Below are positions 47,342 through 56,443 of a stretch of 64,000 bases of DNA, one piece after another. Under the pieces are notes generated by a model. The model did not search any database. It was not told where the DNA came from and saw only the letters and a program-made list of their open reading frames with translations. The translations under genes and the position numbers were made by a program. This DNA is from Pseudobutyrivibrio ruminis CF1b (GTDB lineage: Bacteria > Bacillota > Clostridia > Lachnospirales > Lachnospiraceae): contig NZ_AUJB01000008.1 in NCBI RefSeq assembly GCF_000424005.1, positions 854,979 through 918,978 on the forward strand. The letters are read 5' to 3'. Each line of letters opens with the position of its first letter. Position 1 is the stretch's first letter.

Positions 47342-47587
47342 TTATTCATGCAAAATTACTGTGGCACCATCCATCAGTCCCACTTCCTCCAAAGTCTTCT
47401 CGCCTTTTATAGCTGATTTTGCCACATCGCAGCTAAACGCAAAACTATCAGCATTATTAACATCAAGCCCCAGACCGATGCCTTCATTCAAGGCATAAAT
47501 CAGTTCATCACATGTAAGAGACTTTGGAACTTCAATATCCTGTTTGCTGTCACCCCAACAAAATTCAATTATCATTTTATCCTTCAT
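47342..47587 (-). CDS. esaB: EsaB/YukD-like ubiquitin-fold protein of type VIIb secretion
   Basis: 81 residues with a beta-grasp pattern: IIEFCWGDSKQDIEVPKSLTCDELIYALNEGIGL, then LEEVGLMDGATVILHE. YukD/EsaB proteins are small cytoplasmic members of the Firmicutes type VII system. It follows essC by 12 nt with AGGAG, so it is co-transcribed. Sequence similarity alone is modest; the context makes the call. Confidence 0.8.
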   Translation of the reverse strand: MKDKMIIEFCWGDSKQDIEVPKSLTCDELIYALNEGIGLGLDVNNADSFAFSCDVAKSAIKGEKTLEEVGLMDGATVILHE

Positions 47588-47599
47588 AATGCTAATCTC

Positions 47600-50500
47600 C
47601 TATTCCACAGTCTTCACTCTCATAATCTTTCCATCGCTGATAAAGAATGCATCACCCTTGGTATTTGGCTTTTTAACCTGGCGCTTGATATTAACATTAA
47701 TATCAACGAACTTAATATCAGCCATATCCTCGAAGCAAAGAACATTCATGCAATTTCGGATAACGATTAATACTGGATTAGAAAGTGCATTCAAAGTTAC
47801 GTTTTCCACGTTTGTAAAGATAATTGAAACCCTGCAGTTTGCATATTTTGTAATAAGGCTCTTAAATTTATCGTATACTTCCCCGCTTTCTCTGATAACA
47901 TCCGTAATCTTAGGACTGGCAAGTACGATAACCTGTAATGGCTCACCTAAAATAGATTCTCCGGTCATCTTCTTATTGAAGCGACCCTTTGCAATATTAT
48001 AGGCGTCTTCAATAACGTCGATAATCTCCATCTGATCCTCAGTGTAATGCTTCAGGGCAGGGTTGTCCTGGCAGTATGAAAGACTTCCCTTCTCATCATC
48101 AATGATAGTGATTTCTACAGGGAAATCGCCAACACTTTCACCAAACTTATCCATGGTGTAACGAATAAAATCGCTGCGTCCCAAATCATCCCTTCCAAGG
48201 ATAGCAAGCAACGGCTTTTTAACCAGGTCATTGTACTCAGGATTAGCCTTGGCATAGCCCAGACCTACAAGCATCTTGTAGTCTGTCATCTTGGCACTTC
48301 CAAATCTTGTGATAAGGTACTCATCATTCAAAACATTTGGAACATAATCAACCTGCTCGGCAGTGGTTGTCTTGTATTTTCTGTTAATCTTCTCAATATA
48401 TTCCTTAATCTTGGAAATTCGCTCCACTTCCTTGCCCATAGAAAATGCAAGATAAGTCTGGAACTCCATAACCTCGTTATCAATAGTTATAAGACCACGT
48501 CCCGGCATCTCATCTGGCTGAGTCCTACACTTATCGATAAGCATAGAATACTGGGCACGGTCGTTACAGTTCATGGCAATCTTTGTCGAGAAATTAGTAA
48601 TGAGTCTGTAGCCGATTCCACTCATCTGCTGATTCGTAATTACGATAGAAATACCAAGAGCCACACCGTCTCGACAAATCTTAATAAACTGACTCTCATA
48701 ATTGGCATAAACATCCTTGAAGGCTGTATAGTTCTCGAGGAAAATGACAATCTGAGGAATATCAGTATTTCCTGCATCTCTATATGCGCCAAAAGAACTA
48801 AGTCCTGCATTTGCAAGAACTTCTCTTCTTTCATCTATCTTCTTCTGAAGCATATCAAGGAAATGTTTCAGTTTATCCTCGTCAGCCAGACTGATTACAG
48901 AACCTACATGTTTCAACTGCTCGAAGACCTTCATAACCATTGACGCGAAATCAAGGATGTAAATGTTGACCTCTTCAGGAGTGTACTTTGTGGTAAGACC
49001 ATAAATCATATTCTGAACAAGGTAAGTCTTTCCAGAAAGTGATGAACCCAAAATAAATACATGATTCTGGGTAAAGTTCACCACAAGCTCCCTCTGAGCC
49101 TGACGTGAAGGATCATCGTAAATACCCACAGGCACCACAATATCAGTACCCTCTTTAGTAAGATTATCAGGGTACGGAATAACATCCCCCAATGGAGGAA
49201 GACAAATTTCCTGTAATTTGGTGATGCCAGCATCTTCACAATAATTATGAATATATTCAACAATAGCATCCAGCTCTGTAACTGTGTTATCGTTCTTCTC
49301 AGGCTTTTGGGCAAACAATGTCTTCCTTCGGCCAGCAAGATCAATAGAAGAAATCTCAAACTTCTTTACAGCCCTGGCATGAGCGTCAGTGATGTAAGCT
49401 CCACTGTAAGCTGACTGGAAGAGCTCGAAGATTTCATTGTTACCTACCTGTATATAAGCACGACCAGGCTCACGGATTTCTGCAGCCAAAGGTGATTTCA
49501 ACACTTCGTTACTGTCTGATTTATCCTGAACCTTCAGACACAGCTTGAACTTTGAATTACTCCAAATCTGGTCATTTACCACGCCTGCTGGCTTCTGAGT
49601 GGCAAGTATCAGATGAACGCCAAGGCTTCGTCCAATACGAGCAGCACTAATAAGCTCCTTCATAAATTCAGGCTGCTCACTTTTCAGCTCTGCAAACTCA
49701 TCCACAATAACAATCAAATGAGGTAGCGGCGTAGGTGTTGTGCCATTTTTAAAGAGCTTAATATAATCATCTATCTTATTAACATCATATTTGGCGAAGA
49801 GCTCCTGTCTTTTAATAAGCTCAGCCTTAATAGACATCAGCGATCGATTTATCTGTTTGCCGTCAATGTTTGTGATGGCTCCATTTAAATGTGGCAAGTC
49901 CTTAAACTGGTTGGCCATACCACCGCCTTTGAAATCGATGATAATGAATCCCACCTCATATGGATGGAACAGTGTGGCAAGGGACAGAATGTAACTCTGA
50001 AGAATTTCTGACTTACCAGAACCTGTAGTACCAGCCACAAGACCGTGTGGGCCATGGAATTTCTCATGAATATCAAGAGCCACAACATCTCCACCGCTCT
50101 TCAATCCAAGTGGCGCAGCCATAGATTCATATATTCTTGAATTATTCCATCTGTTAGCCAATGAGAGCTCATTAATGTTCTTAATACCAAGTAGCTGATA
50201 AAGGGTAATGCTCTTTACCAAGTCATTCTCAAGGGATGGCTCCTTAATAAAAACAGGCGCCAGCTTTCTTGCACATTGCTCTGCTATTTCTTTGCTTACA
50301 TGAGGATATGTAAACTCCTGTATTTCAGTGGCATCCTTTAAATCCTTTACCCAGCCCACATTATCGCTGTCACTTAATGTAACACCGATTTCGCACGCTT
50401 TATGTAAAAGAGCCTCTGTCTCCTCAAAGAAAATAAATGTAAATCCATATTTTCTTGCTGTATCAAAATACTTACTTACAGGATGTTCAGACAAACGCTC

Positions 50501-51508
50501 TGATCTAAACGCGAATACGATATAATCCGGAAGCGCCTTAACATCATCAGGTCGCAGTCCTTCACGCTTTGAAATCTCTCCGTAAATATTTCCAAGCACA
50601 AGCTTGCTGGTTTCATCATCATACATGATGTTTCTGGAGCCAGTCTCCTCATCATAGGTATTTTTCAGCCAGCGAACCCATTGCATATATGGAGCATAAA
50701 CTTCATCCAACAAAAATACCATCTTTACATCTGTAAATGATTCCTGTCCTGCAATAGTAAGTACCAGATTCTTCATGATGTGATAAAGCTTGGTTCTGTT
50801 TCCCACAAAACCTAATGCATTCACCTTACCAAGTGGTAGTACCACCGGCATCTGAGGAATGTATTCATATTGATTGTGGATGCGCTCTGGAACATTTATT
50901 AAATCATCATAAACATGGACATACTCCTGCTTGGAATATTCCACTTGTAGAAGTGATTTTACATTTCCCGTACCTACACGAACATCGAGATAATCTTCAT
51001 GTTCCTTACGCTTTTCAAAAAGGTCTGGAGAAAAATTAAGAATCCTATCTACAGTTGTTTCTAGTGATGGATTCCTTCGAGTAATAATATTCTTTTCCTT
51101 GTTGCGAAGCTTATTAATCTCCTCAACCTTATTATTTATGTAATCGCTGTATTTCTGTTCTCGTTCAGCCATCTTTTTCTTGTAATCCTTACCATTATCG
51201 ATGTAAGTCCAAACAGACATGGCTGCGCCAATCATCATAGATGCGGCAAAATAAATAACATACATAATTCCGCCGCTCATCATACGACTTCTGACAAATA
51301 CCATGAGAAGCAGCATAAGAAAAACAGGAGTAAGAGTCATAATCAGATTCTTCTTAGGCTCCTGTGGTGGATTTTCTGGATTCAGCACCTCCAGCTTTTC
51401 ATCCGGCAGCTCATAAAGCTCCCTTGCCTTCAGAAAGAACTCTGGATATTCTAATGCTTTTCCCTGCTTCTTCGGCTGATTATTTGATTTAAAATCCTGT
51501 GTAATCAT
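47600..51508 (-). CDS. essC: EssC-type FtsK/SpoIIIE ATPase of type VIIb secretion, lacking FHA domains
   Basis: 1302 residues against ~1480 usual. Two membrane helices (~55-73, 78-100) begin almost at once, so the two N-terminal FHA domains seen in EssC/YukBA are missing. Three ATPase domains follow: P-loop GTTGSGKS near 497 in D1, GSSLSGKT near 824 in D2, and degenerate GRDDLGRS near 1108 in D3. D1 has VIVDEFAEL as Walker B. It drives export of WXG/LXG-type substrates. EsaA, EssA, EssB and EsxA are not in the window. Confidence 0.92.
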   Translation of the reverse strand: MITQDFKSNNQPKKQGKALEYPEFFLKARELYELPDEKLEVLNPENPPQEPKKNLIMTLTPVFLMLLLMVFVRSRMMSGGIMYVIYFAASMMIGAAMSVWTYIDNGKDYKKKMAEREQKYSDYINNKVEEINKLRNKEKNIITRRNPSLETTVDRILNFSPDLFEKRKEHEDYLDVRVGTGNVKSLLQVEYSKQEYVHVYDDLINVPERIHNQYEYIPQMPVVLPLGKVNALGFVGNRTKLYHIMKNLVLTIAGQESFTDVKMVFLLDEVYAPYMQWVRWLKNTYDEETGSRNIMYDDETSKLVLGNIYGEISKREGLRPDDVKALPDYIVFAFRSERLSEHPVSKYFDTARKYGFTFIFFEETEALLHKACEIGVTLSDSDNVGWVKDLKDATEIQEFTYPHVSKEIAEQCARKLAPVFIKEPSLENDLVKSITLYQLLGIKNINELSLANRWNNSRIYESMAAPLGLKSGGDVVALDIHEKFHGPHGLVAGTTGSGKSEILQSYILSLATLFHPYEVGFIIIDFKGGGMANQFKDLPHLNGAITNIDGKQINRSLMSIKAELIKRQELFAKYDVNKIDDYIKLFKNGTTPTPLPHLIVIVDEFAELKSEQPEFMKELISAARIGRSLGVHLILATQKPAGVVNDQIWSNSKFKLCLKVQDKSDSNEVLKSPLAAEIREPGRAYIQVGNNEIFELFQSAYSGAYITDAHARAVKKFEISSIDLAGRRKTLFAQKPEKNDNTVTELDAIVEYIHNYCEDAGITKLQEICLPPLGDVIPYPDNLTKEGTDIVVPVGIYDDPSRQAQRELVVNFTQNHVFILGSSLSGKTYLVQNMIYGLTTKYTPEEVNIYILDFASMVMKVFEQLKHVGSVISLADEDKLKHFLDMLQKKIDERREVLANAGLSSFGAYRDAGNTDIPQIVIFLENYTAFKDVYANYESQFIKICRDGVALGISIVITNQQMSGIGYRLITNFSTKIAMNCNDRAQYSMLIDKCRTQPDEMPGRGLITIDNEVMEFQTYLAFSMGKEVERISKIKEYIEKINRKYKTTTAEQVDYVPNVLNDEYLITRFGSAKMTDYKMLVGLGYAKANPEYNDLVKKPLLAILGRDDLGRSDFIRYTMDKFGESVGDFPVEITIIDDEKGSLSYCQDNPALKHYTEDQMEIIDVIEDAYNIAKGRFNKKMTGESILGEPLQVIVLASPKITDVIRESGEVYDKFKSLITKYANCRVSIIFTNVENVTLNALSNPVLIVIRNCMNVLCFEDMADIKFVDINVNIKRQVKKPNTKGDAFFISDGKIMRVKTVE

Positions 51509-51570
51509 ATATTACCTTCCATAAAAGATGTGAGATAATTTCATTTCGCGTAATTATTATAAAGCATAGA

Positions 51571-51607
51571 TATGAAAAAACTGCAAAGCCTAAATGGCCT
51601 TGCAGTT
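51571..51607 (-). terminator. Terminator after the lipase gene
   Basis: Minus strand AACTGCAAGGCC (51596-51607) / GGCTTTGCAGTT (51579-51590), one mismatch, then TTTTTTCATA. A near-identical copy lies at 53058-53091. Confidence 0.8.
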
Positions 51608-51655
51608 TAAAGTTATCTTTATCTATTTTATTAACGTTATATTTACGAGAACAAT

Positions 51656-52834
51656 TTATTCTACTACAGCTTCATCCTCAGCAACTGCTGTATCATCAAG
51701 CTCTGTATCAATAACTTCTTCTATATCATCCTCAGTAGTGTCAGCTTCAACCACTTCAGCATCAGACTCCATTACCTCAGAAACTTCTGTTTCAACAGAA
51801 TCCTCGTTAGTTGCAGGAACAAAAGTTGTATATTTAGCAAGAACATCCTCAGATATATAGCCGTCAGCAACTGCCTGCTTAGCTAAGTCAAGGCTCTCAA
51901 CTGGTGTCTTTGTAGGAATAATTGATGTTCCAACTACTGATGTTGTTCCATAAAGTGAAGTATAGAATGATGTTGTAGCGAAGTTTAAAGTAAGCATTCT
52001 AGTACCTGTTTGTACCCATAAAGTACTTCCTTTCTTCTCACCACAGCAATCGTAGCTTCCCCAAACGTCTTCGCGTAAGTAGCTATCACAATGAGCAGCT
52101 GGTGAATCTCCATTATAACCACCATCTTCGTGATTAACACCGGCATACTGCCATGCAATATTAAGAAATGTAGAAACACTGTAGAATGGATTCTTATCAC
52201 TAGTATCTCCAAGTCTCTTTACCATACCTTCACGAGTGAAGCCCTTGATAAGAGGTGAACCAAATGTAACTGTATTAAGTACCTCGTAATTGTCCTTAAT
52301 ATACTTATCAGCTGCCACCTGCTGTGCAATCATTCCACCAAGACTATGTCCTGCAAGAATAATATTGCTACCTGCGGGAATTCTATCAATGATAGCATTC
52401 TTTACATTTGTCTTATACTCATTACTTAATTCAAAGCCTGATAACAGATCTTCCTTAATAGTTGTAGTCTGATTCTCAACGATTGTCTCTGTTCCTGAAA
52501 GTGCTACTACATAAACTTCCTTATCTTCAGTACCCCAGTAGGTATTATAAGTCATTCTACCCTCCGTGATAGAAATAGGACCAGCTGTCTGATAATCTGC
52601 ATAACCAACCTTAGTAAGTGTTGCCATCTGAGCAGCATTCTCAAAAGTTACTGTCTCACCATTCTGGATTTTATAAACCATATCCATAAGCTTAAAATCA
52701 GTTTCTGTGTGAAGAACGTAATTATATTCTCCGCCTGATGGAAGAATTGATCCAGCCTCTGAAACGATTGGATTAACAAAAACAGTTGTAACAGCAAGAG
52801 CTGTAGCTAAAAATCTTAAAACTCTTTTCTTCAT
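51656..52834 (-). CDS. Secreted class-3 lipase-like alpha/beta hydrolase
   Basis: 392 residues. Sec signal peptide (~1-27, FLATALAVTTVFVNPIVSEA). Nucleophile S164 in AGHSLGG, with YVVALSGTET upstream as the oxyanion strand; a likely His is near 230-240 (HCDSYL). The last ~50 residues are a Glu/Asp/Val-rich disordered tail (DSVETEVSEVMESDAEVV). Probably hydrolyses lipids or esters outside the cell. Strong GGAG before the ATG. Its place between essC and the rhs locus may be incidental, since it has a Sec signal. Confidence 0.85.
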   Translation of the reverse strand: MKKRVLRFLATALAVTTVFVNPIVSEAGSILPSGGEYNYVLHTETDFKLMDMVYKIQNGETVTFENAAQMATLTKVGYADYQTAGPISITEGRMTYNTYWGTEDKEVYVVALSGTETIVENQTTTIKEDLLSGFELSNEYKTNVKNAIIDRIPAGSNIILAGHSLGGMIAQQVAADKYIKDNYEVLNTVTFGSPLIKGFTREGMVKRLGDTSDKNPFYSVSTFLNIAWQYAGVNHEDGGYNGDSPAAHCDSYLREDVWGSYDCCGEKKGSTLWVQTGTRMLTLNFATTSFYTSLYGTTSVVGTSIIPTKTPVESLDLAKQAVADGYISEDVLAKYTTFVPATNEDSVETEVSEVMESDAEVVEADTTEDDIEEVIDTELDDTAVAEDEAVVE

Positions 52835-53057
52835 TGTTTTTCTCCTTTTCTAATGCGGAAACTAATATATCAAGATTAGTATCCGAATGCTTGCCAAAAT
52901 CAAATCAATAAAAAGAGTTTTTTTGTAAGTATTGCGATTTGTCACACAATATATTTATAAAAGTCAAACTTGTTATTATTCTATTCTTTTATTTCCAAAC
53001 AACCTTGTTCCACAATATTTTTCTCAAATTAAAAAAACAGACCAATATCTGCAAGTA

Positions 53058-53091
53058 TGAAAAAACTGCAAAGCCTAATTTGCTTTGCAGT
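53058..53091 (-). terminator. Terminator copy closing the rhs locus
   Basis: ACTGCAAAGC (53065-53074) / GCTTTGCAGT (53082-53091), perfect, then TTTTTTCATA on the minus strand. The first 20 or so bases match the lipase terminator, and it is fused directly to an rhs core remnant. Between here and the lipase start (52835-53057) the sequence is AT-rich with no supported gene; it must hold the lipase promoter. Confidence 0.75.
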
Positions 53092-53186
53092 CTCACCGTT
53101 AACTGTGCGCTCAAGAAGGTTATAGTAGTCTCTTGAAAGGTCGCAAAGATATTCAATTCTTTTGTCTGGTTACCACGCTTATCGTA
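53092..53186 (-). pseudogene. Rhs core remnant 4
   Basis: Begins TAC GAT AAG CGT GGT AAC CAG (YDKRGNQTKE) right after hairpin module C, then jumps by internal deletion to the segment that encodes DYYNLLERTVNGE in the second copy, now out of frame, and ends at the terminator. It is ~95 bp of eroded core without a tip. Confidence 0.8.
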
Positions 53187-53242
53187 GGATTGGACTAATC
53201 ATCAGATTAGTTTAATCCGTACATGGCATAGATTTTTACGAT
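53187..53242. repeat. Rhs boundary module, copy C
   Basis: Hairpin GGATTGGACTAATC (53187-53200), loop ATCA, GATTAGTTTAATCC (53205-53218), then CGTACATGGCATAGATTT. Read on the minus strand the flank encodes K-IYAMYGLN-stop just before the hairpin. Confidence 0.85.
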
Positions 53243-53327
53243 AGTCCGTGTTATAAAAGTGACTTTTCATCTTACTAGTAGCTGTTTATATACAATTATT
53301 AATCTTTCACAATTAAGCACTTATTTT

Positions 53328-54041
53328 TTATTGATCAAAATAGGAACTAATGAAATCCTTTAACCATGTTTCGCAATCGCACTCAATATAAGCATCATAT
53401 ATTAACTGAATAGGAGCTTCAGACACAACAATTGAAATATCTTTTATTCTATCGACATAATAATATTCTGCATTATCATAACGTGTAATATATGTACCTG
53501 AGAAAAAATGTAACATTACTACAGTTAATGCTGCTGATAGTTCAATTAATTTTTCCTTTGCTGCAATCCATTCTACTTTAAACAATTTTTCTAAATCATT
53601 CGATATAATATCTATAGCATCATTAACATCAATTTGTAATAAACGCCTATTTGAAACATATTCTCTTGCAAGCATTTCATAATTTTTCTCAACATACAAA
53701 ACATCTTCGCGCGAAAATTTATTTATTTGAAGATTTTTATCAAGTATAAAATATCCTTCATTTTCTAAGTATTCTTCAATCTTAAGGATGCATTCCTTAA
53801 ATGAATTCTCGTCAGTATAATAGTATTTTTTTTCCACTCCAAAACCACGAAAAATAACTGTACCATCATCAAGCAAATCTTGAATTATTTCATATCCCTG
53901 CTTTTTTCCTTCTACAATTCTGTCATAATAAGCTAATGGTTTTGTCGCTATCATCCTTCGTCCAGAAGAGTAAACAAATCCTCGTTTAGAAGCTTCGGGT
54001 TCCAATATATCTCTTATAATAGATTTATATGTTTTAATCAT
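53328..54041 (-). CDS. Hypothetical protein, immunity candidate of the distal rhs cassette
   Basis: 237 residues from the ATG at 54041 (GGAG 6 nt upstream). Longer starts at 54065 overlap the upstream frame. Soluble, charged, mostly helical, no signal peptide (MIKTYKSIIRDILEPEASKRGFVYSS, then WLKDFISSYFDQ). Not recognised. As the last gene before hairpin module C and after a truncated exported-type frame, it sits in the immunity position. Confidence 0.6.
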   Translation of the reverse strand: MIKTYKSIIRDILEPEASKRGFVYSSGRRMIATKPLAYYDRIVEGKKQGYEIIQDLLDDGTVIFRGFGVEKKYYYTDENSFKECILKIEEYLENEGYFILDKNLQINKFSREDVLYVEKNYEMLAREYVSNRRLLQIDVNDAIDIISNDLEKLFKVEWIAAKEKLIELSAALTVVMLHFFSGTYITRYDNAEYYYVDRIKDISIVVSEAPIQLIYDAYIECDCETWLKDFISSYFDQ

Positions 54042-54054
54042 AGATTTCTCCATT

Positions 54055-54480
54055 CTATCCAGCACATAAACTAGGTGACGAATTAATCAATTGAGAAGAA
54101 TAATTTATCAAAAATTGAATATCATTAGTCAGCACCGATATTAGCGGTACTAATGCTCCATCATCCATTGTTCCTATACCAGATAAATCATCCGCTGCAA
54201 TAACAGCAATTAAAACTACCATAAGTACTGCAGCAGCTATTGCACCTCCTACTAATATTTTATCCATCGTACTATCATCAATATGTAGATTATACTGTAA
54301 AGCTTTTAATGCTGCATTTGGTTCTGGTGCGCATTCAACGCAATCAACAGGTACCTTATTTTGATAATTATATGTAATCAATCCATCACCATATGTGCGA
54401 TATACAATATACTTACTTGGTTCTAGTATAGAAGGTATTGCTACACCGTTAAATATTTCATCATATGAAGTCCCGAAGAA
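54055..54480 (-). pseudogene. 5'-truncated gene fragment (possible rhs tip remnant)
   Basis: The frame is open from ~54480, next to a repeat element, to the stop at 54055, ~141 codons, with only internal ATGs (54381). It reads SYDEIFNGVAIPSILEPSKY…GDGLITYNYQNKVPVDCVECAPEPN, then one hydrophobic helix (ILVGGAIAAAVLMVVLIAVIAA). The missing start and the position suggest a displaced toxin tip. Its stop overlaps the next gene. Confidence 0.55.
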
Positions 54481-54483
54481 CCG

Positions 54484-54547
54484 GTGCCTAACCCCTTTAC
54501 GATTTTATTACAGCGTAATTATTTTGTAATGGGGTCAAACGAGGCAC
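54484..54547. repeat. REP/MITE-like inverted-repeat element
   Basis: GTGCCT (54484-54489) and AGGCAC (54542-54547) at the ends, CCCC (54492-54495)/GGGG (54531-54534), and ATTACA/TGTAAT inside: 64 bp able to fold back. It lies exactly at the 5' break of the 54055-54480 frame. The GTGCC..ACCCC…GGGG..GGCAC layout resembles REP-like palindromes. Confidence 0.55.
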
Positions 54548-54564
54548 TTTAACATTCATTGAAA

Positions 54565-54882
54565 CTATTTACTCTTATTGCATATTTCACATGCTTTTGC
54601 TATAAACAACTTAAATAATTCTGCTCTTCGGTCATCCAATTCCGATATTTCAATTTGAACATCATATTTGTAAAAGAATCGATCAGAGATTGCCACTTCA
54701 AGAGAATGTACTTCCTCCACATCTATATGATTTTTCAAATAATCAAACCATTCATTAGCTTCAAGCTCATTATTTAACAGAAGAGTATCATTATTACTCA
54801 ATCGCATTTTTTTGATTGTGTAAATAAGCTCTTCCAAAATTTCAAGTAATTCTTCGTGCTCTTTCTCATTTATATTTTTCAT
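54565..54882 (-). CDS. Putative immunity protein of displaced tip 3
   Basis: 105 residues starting 4 nt after the tip 3 stop, with GAGGT. Acidic, helical, soluble (EKEHEELLEILEELIYTIKKMRL, VEEVHSLEVAISDRFF). Not recognised; the call is positional. The gene looks intact although the tip before it is broken. Confidence 0.6.
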   Translation of the reverse strand: MKNINEKEHEELLEILEELIYTIKKMRLSNNDTLLLNNELEANEWFDYLKNHIDVEEVHSLEVAISDRFFYKYDVQIEISELDDRRAELFKLFIAKACEICNKSK

Positions 54883-54886
54883 TTTT

Positions 54887-55689
54887 CTACCTCAACCAAT
54901 TTGTCGGCGTTACATTTATCCAATCTTGAGGAACTGATCGATAGTCTATATATACCTGATGTGCTCCTCCATACAATCCCATTCCTTGTGAACCGACAGT
55001 ACCTTCTAAGCCAGACAAAGTCGATCCACCAGGTATAGTCATCGTATATAATTTTGATGCATCATTTAGAAAATCCATAACCAGCTGCAGTAGCCATAAT
55101 GGTTCATTGTAAATGGACTATCAATAAATCCCTTTACATTATCCTCACTCTGGAATCTGCCTGTATTGGCATCATAGAATCTCGCCTGTGCAAACTTAAG
55201 GCCAGATACTTCATCCTCCTGGTAGCCTGTGAAAGCAAATGGCTGGATAATGTTGCCAACAGTGGTGTAGCTGTGCTTATGGTTTGCCTCTTTGATTTTG
55301 CCTGTAAATGGATCTACGTTTCTACCAAAGTCATCGAAAGCATATGAACTTACAGCCACTCCATCTGTTCGGGGAGACTCGCCATTTATAATCAGCTTCG
55401 CTGATGGGCTCGTCGCTGTTCACGATTTTCAATGCTTATGCTAGAAAATCGTGAAATTGGTCATGTACATTGAAGAACCAAGCTCATCCTGTAGATAATA
55501 GTAGTTATTGCCTGATTTGCTCATGCTTACCACATTATTATCGTAGATGAATGACTCTGTTTCGCCGTTAACTGTGCGCTCAAGAAGATTATAGTAGTCT
55601 TTTGAAAGCATATTTGTTGCATCAAAAGAAAAGGTCTTTGATAAAAGACCATCCACAAACTCTTTTGTCTGGTTACCACGCTTATCGTA
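54887..55689 (-). pseudogene. Rhs core fragment 3 with broken toxin tip
   Basis: Starts at TACGATAAGCG (YDKRGNQTKEFVDGLL) right after hairpin module B. Relative to copy 2 it has a ~33-codon deletion after FDATNMLSK, then a ~90-bp insertion with a stop at 55371-55460, then the core resumes (GVAVSSYAFDDFGRNVDPF … SEDNVKGF … NHYGYC) and shifts frame. The final frame 55078-54887 reads GGSTLSGLEGTVGSQGMGLY and ends VTPTNWLR. This tail resembles the end of tip 2. Not translatable as one protein. Confidence 0.8.
55371..55460. repeat. ~90-bp palindromic insertion in Rhs core copy 3
   Basis: Compared with copy 2 (…MYMTGTDG…), about 90 bp replace three bases. Inside are TTCACGATTTTC (55419-55430) / GAAAATCGTGAA (55444-55455), perfect 12 bp, and ATCAGC-TTC-GCTGAT (55391-55405). 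A miniature mobile element or folded recombination site is possible. Confidence 0.6.
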
Positions 55690-55745
55690 GGATTGGACTA
55701 ATCATCAGATTAGTCCAACCCGTACATTGCATAGATTTCTGAAAC
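55690..55745. repeat. Rhs boundary module, copy B
   Basis: Hairpin GGATTGGACTAATC (55690-55703), ATCA, GATTAGTCCAACCC (55708-55721), then CGTACATTGCATAGATTT and CTGAAA. The minus-strand flank encodes SEIYAMYGLD-stop. Confidence 0.85.
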
Positions 55746-55746
55746 A

Positions 55747-55947
55747 TTATCCCCAGAAAAAGAAAACATCCTTTATAATATCCAAATCCACTTCTTCATA
55801 ACTTTTAGTCTTATATCTATCTATCTCTTCCAAAATATACTTTACGCTATCTGTATCCTCCTTGATTAATTCCTTTAAATCAATTCTATCAGGTATATAT
55901 TTTTCTATTAATTTTATTACTGCACTCTGCATTGAATCCTTGTCCAT
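55747..55947 (-). CDS. Small hypothetical protein in the rhs array
   Basis: 66 residues, AGGAG 5 nt before the ATG. Acidic, helical (SAVIKLIEKYIPDRIDLKEL), ends FFFWG. Not recognised. Second small gene after tip 2, so a second immunity protein or a truncated orphan. Module B begins about 25 bp past its stop. Confidence 0.55.
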   Translation of the reverse strand: MDKDSMQSAVIKLIEKYIPDRIDLKELIKEDTDSVKYILEEIDRYKTKSYEEVDLDIIKDVFFFWG

Positions 55948-56108
55948 TTCTATTCTCCTACAATACTAACATCATTGAATTTAATTGTACCATTGTATTT
56001 CAATTGAAAATGCAGTCGCTCTAATGTGGTCCAATTTGAAATGCATCTTGTACTTTAATATAATAATTGAGTCAAATAGACATATTAATTATTTTCATAT
56101 TCAAATGA

Positions 56109-56429
56109 TTACAGTATATATCTTTTCAATATTTTCCAAACTACATCTACATTCTTAGTATATTTTTCATTAAGCTGATTTCTAAGTTCATTATCTTTAT
56201 CATAAACAACAAAATCGCTCAATCCGCCACGCGATGTAAAAATACTTTGGTAACTCTCCACCAAATACTGCAATTTATCATCATCAGCCTCTGTAGAATC
56301 AATACATTTGATTTGATTCATTAGAATAATTAATATGGAGTCATACTCTCCATATCCATATTTTTGAACAAGCTTTCCAATCTCAATATATGCATTTCTC
56401 AAAAGTAAATATTCTTCTTGATTAAGCAT
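56109..56429 (-). CDS. Putative immunity protein of displaced tip 2
   Basis: 106 residues beginning 14 nt after the tip 2 stop, with GGAGG. Soluble, helical, with IFTSRGGLSDFVVYDKDNE in the middle, a pattern seen in small toxin-linked proteins, but no family is assigned. Position directly after a toxin tip is the main evidence. Confidence 0.65.
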   Translation of the reverse strand: MLNQEEYLLLRNAYIEIGKLVQKYGYGEYDSILIILMNQIKCIDSTEADDDKLQYLVESYQSIFTSRGGLSDFVVYDKDNELRNQLNEKYTKNVDVVWKILKRYIL

Positions 56430-56443
56430 TTTCTACCTCCAAC

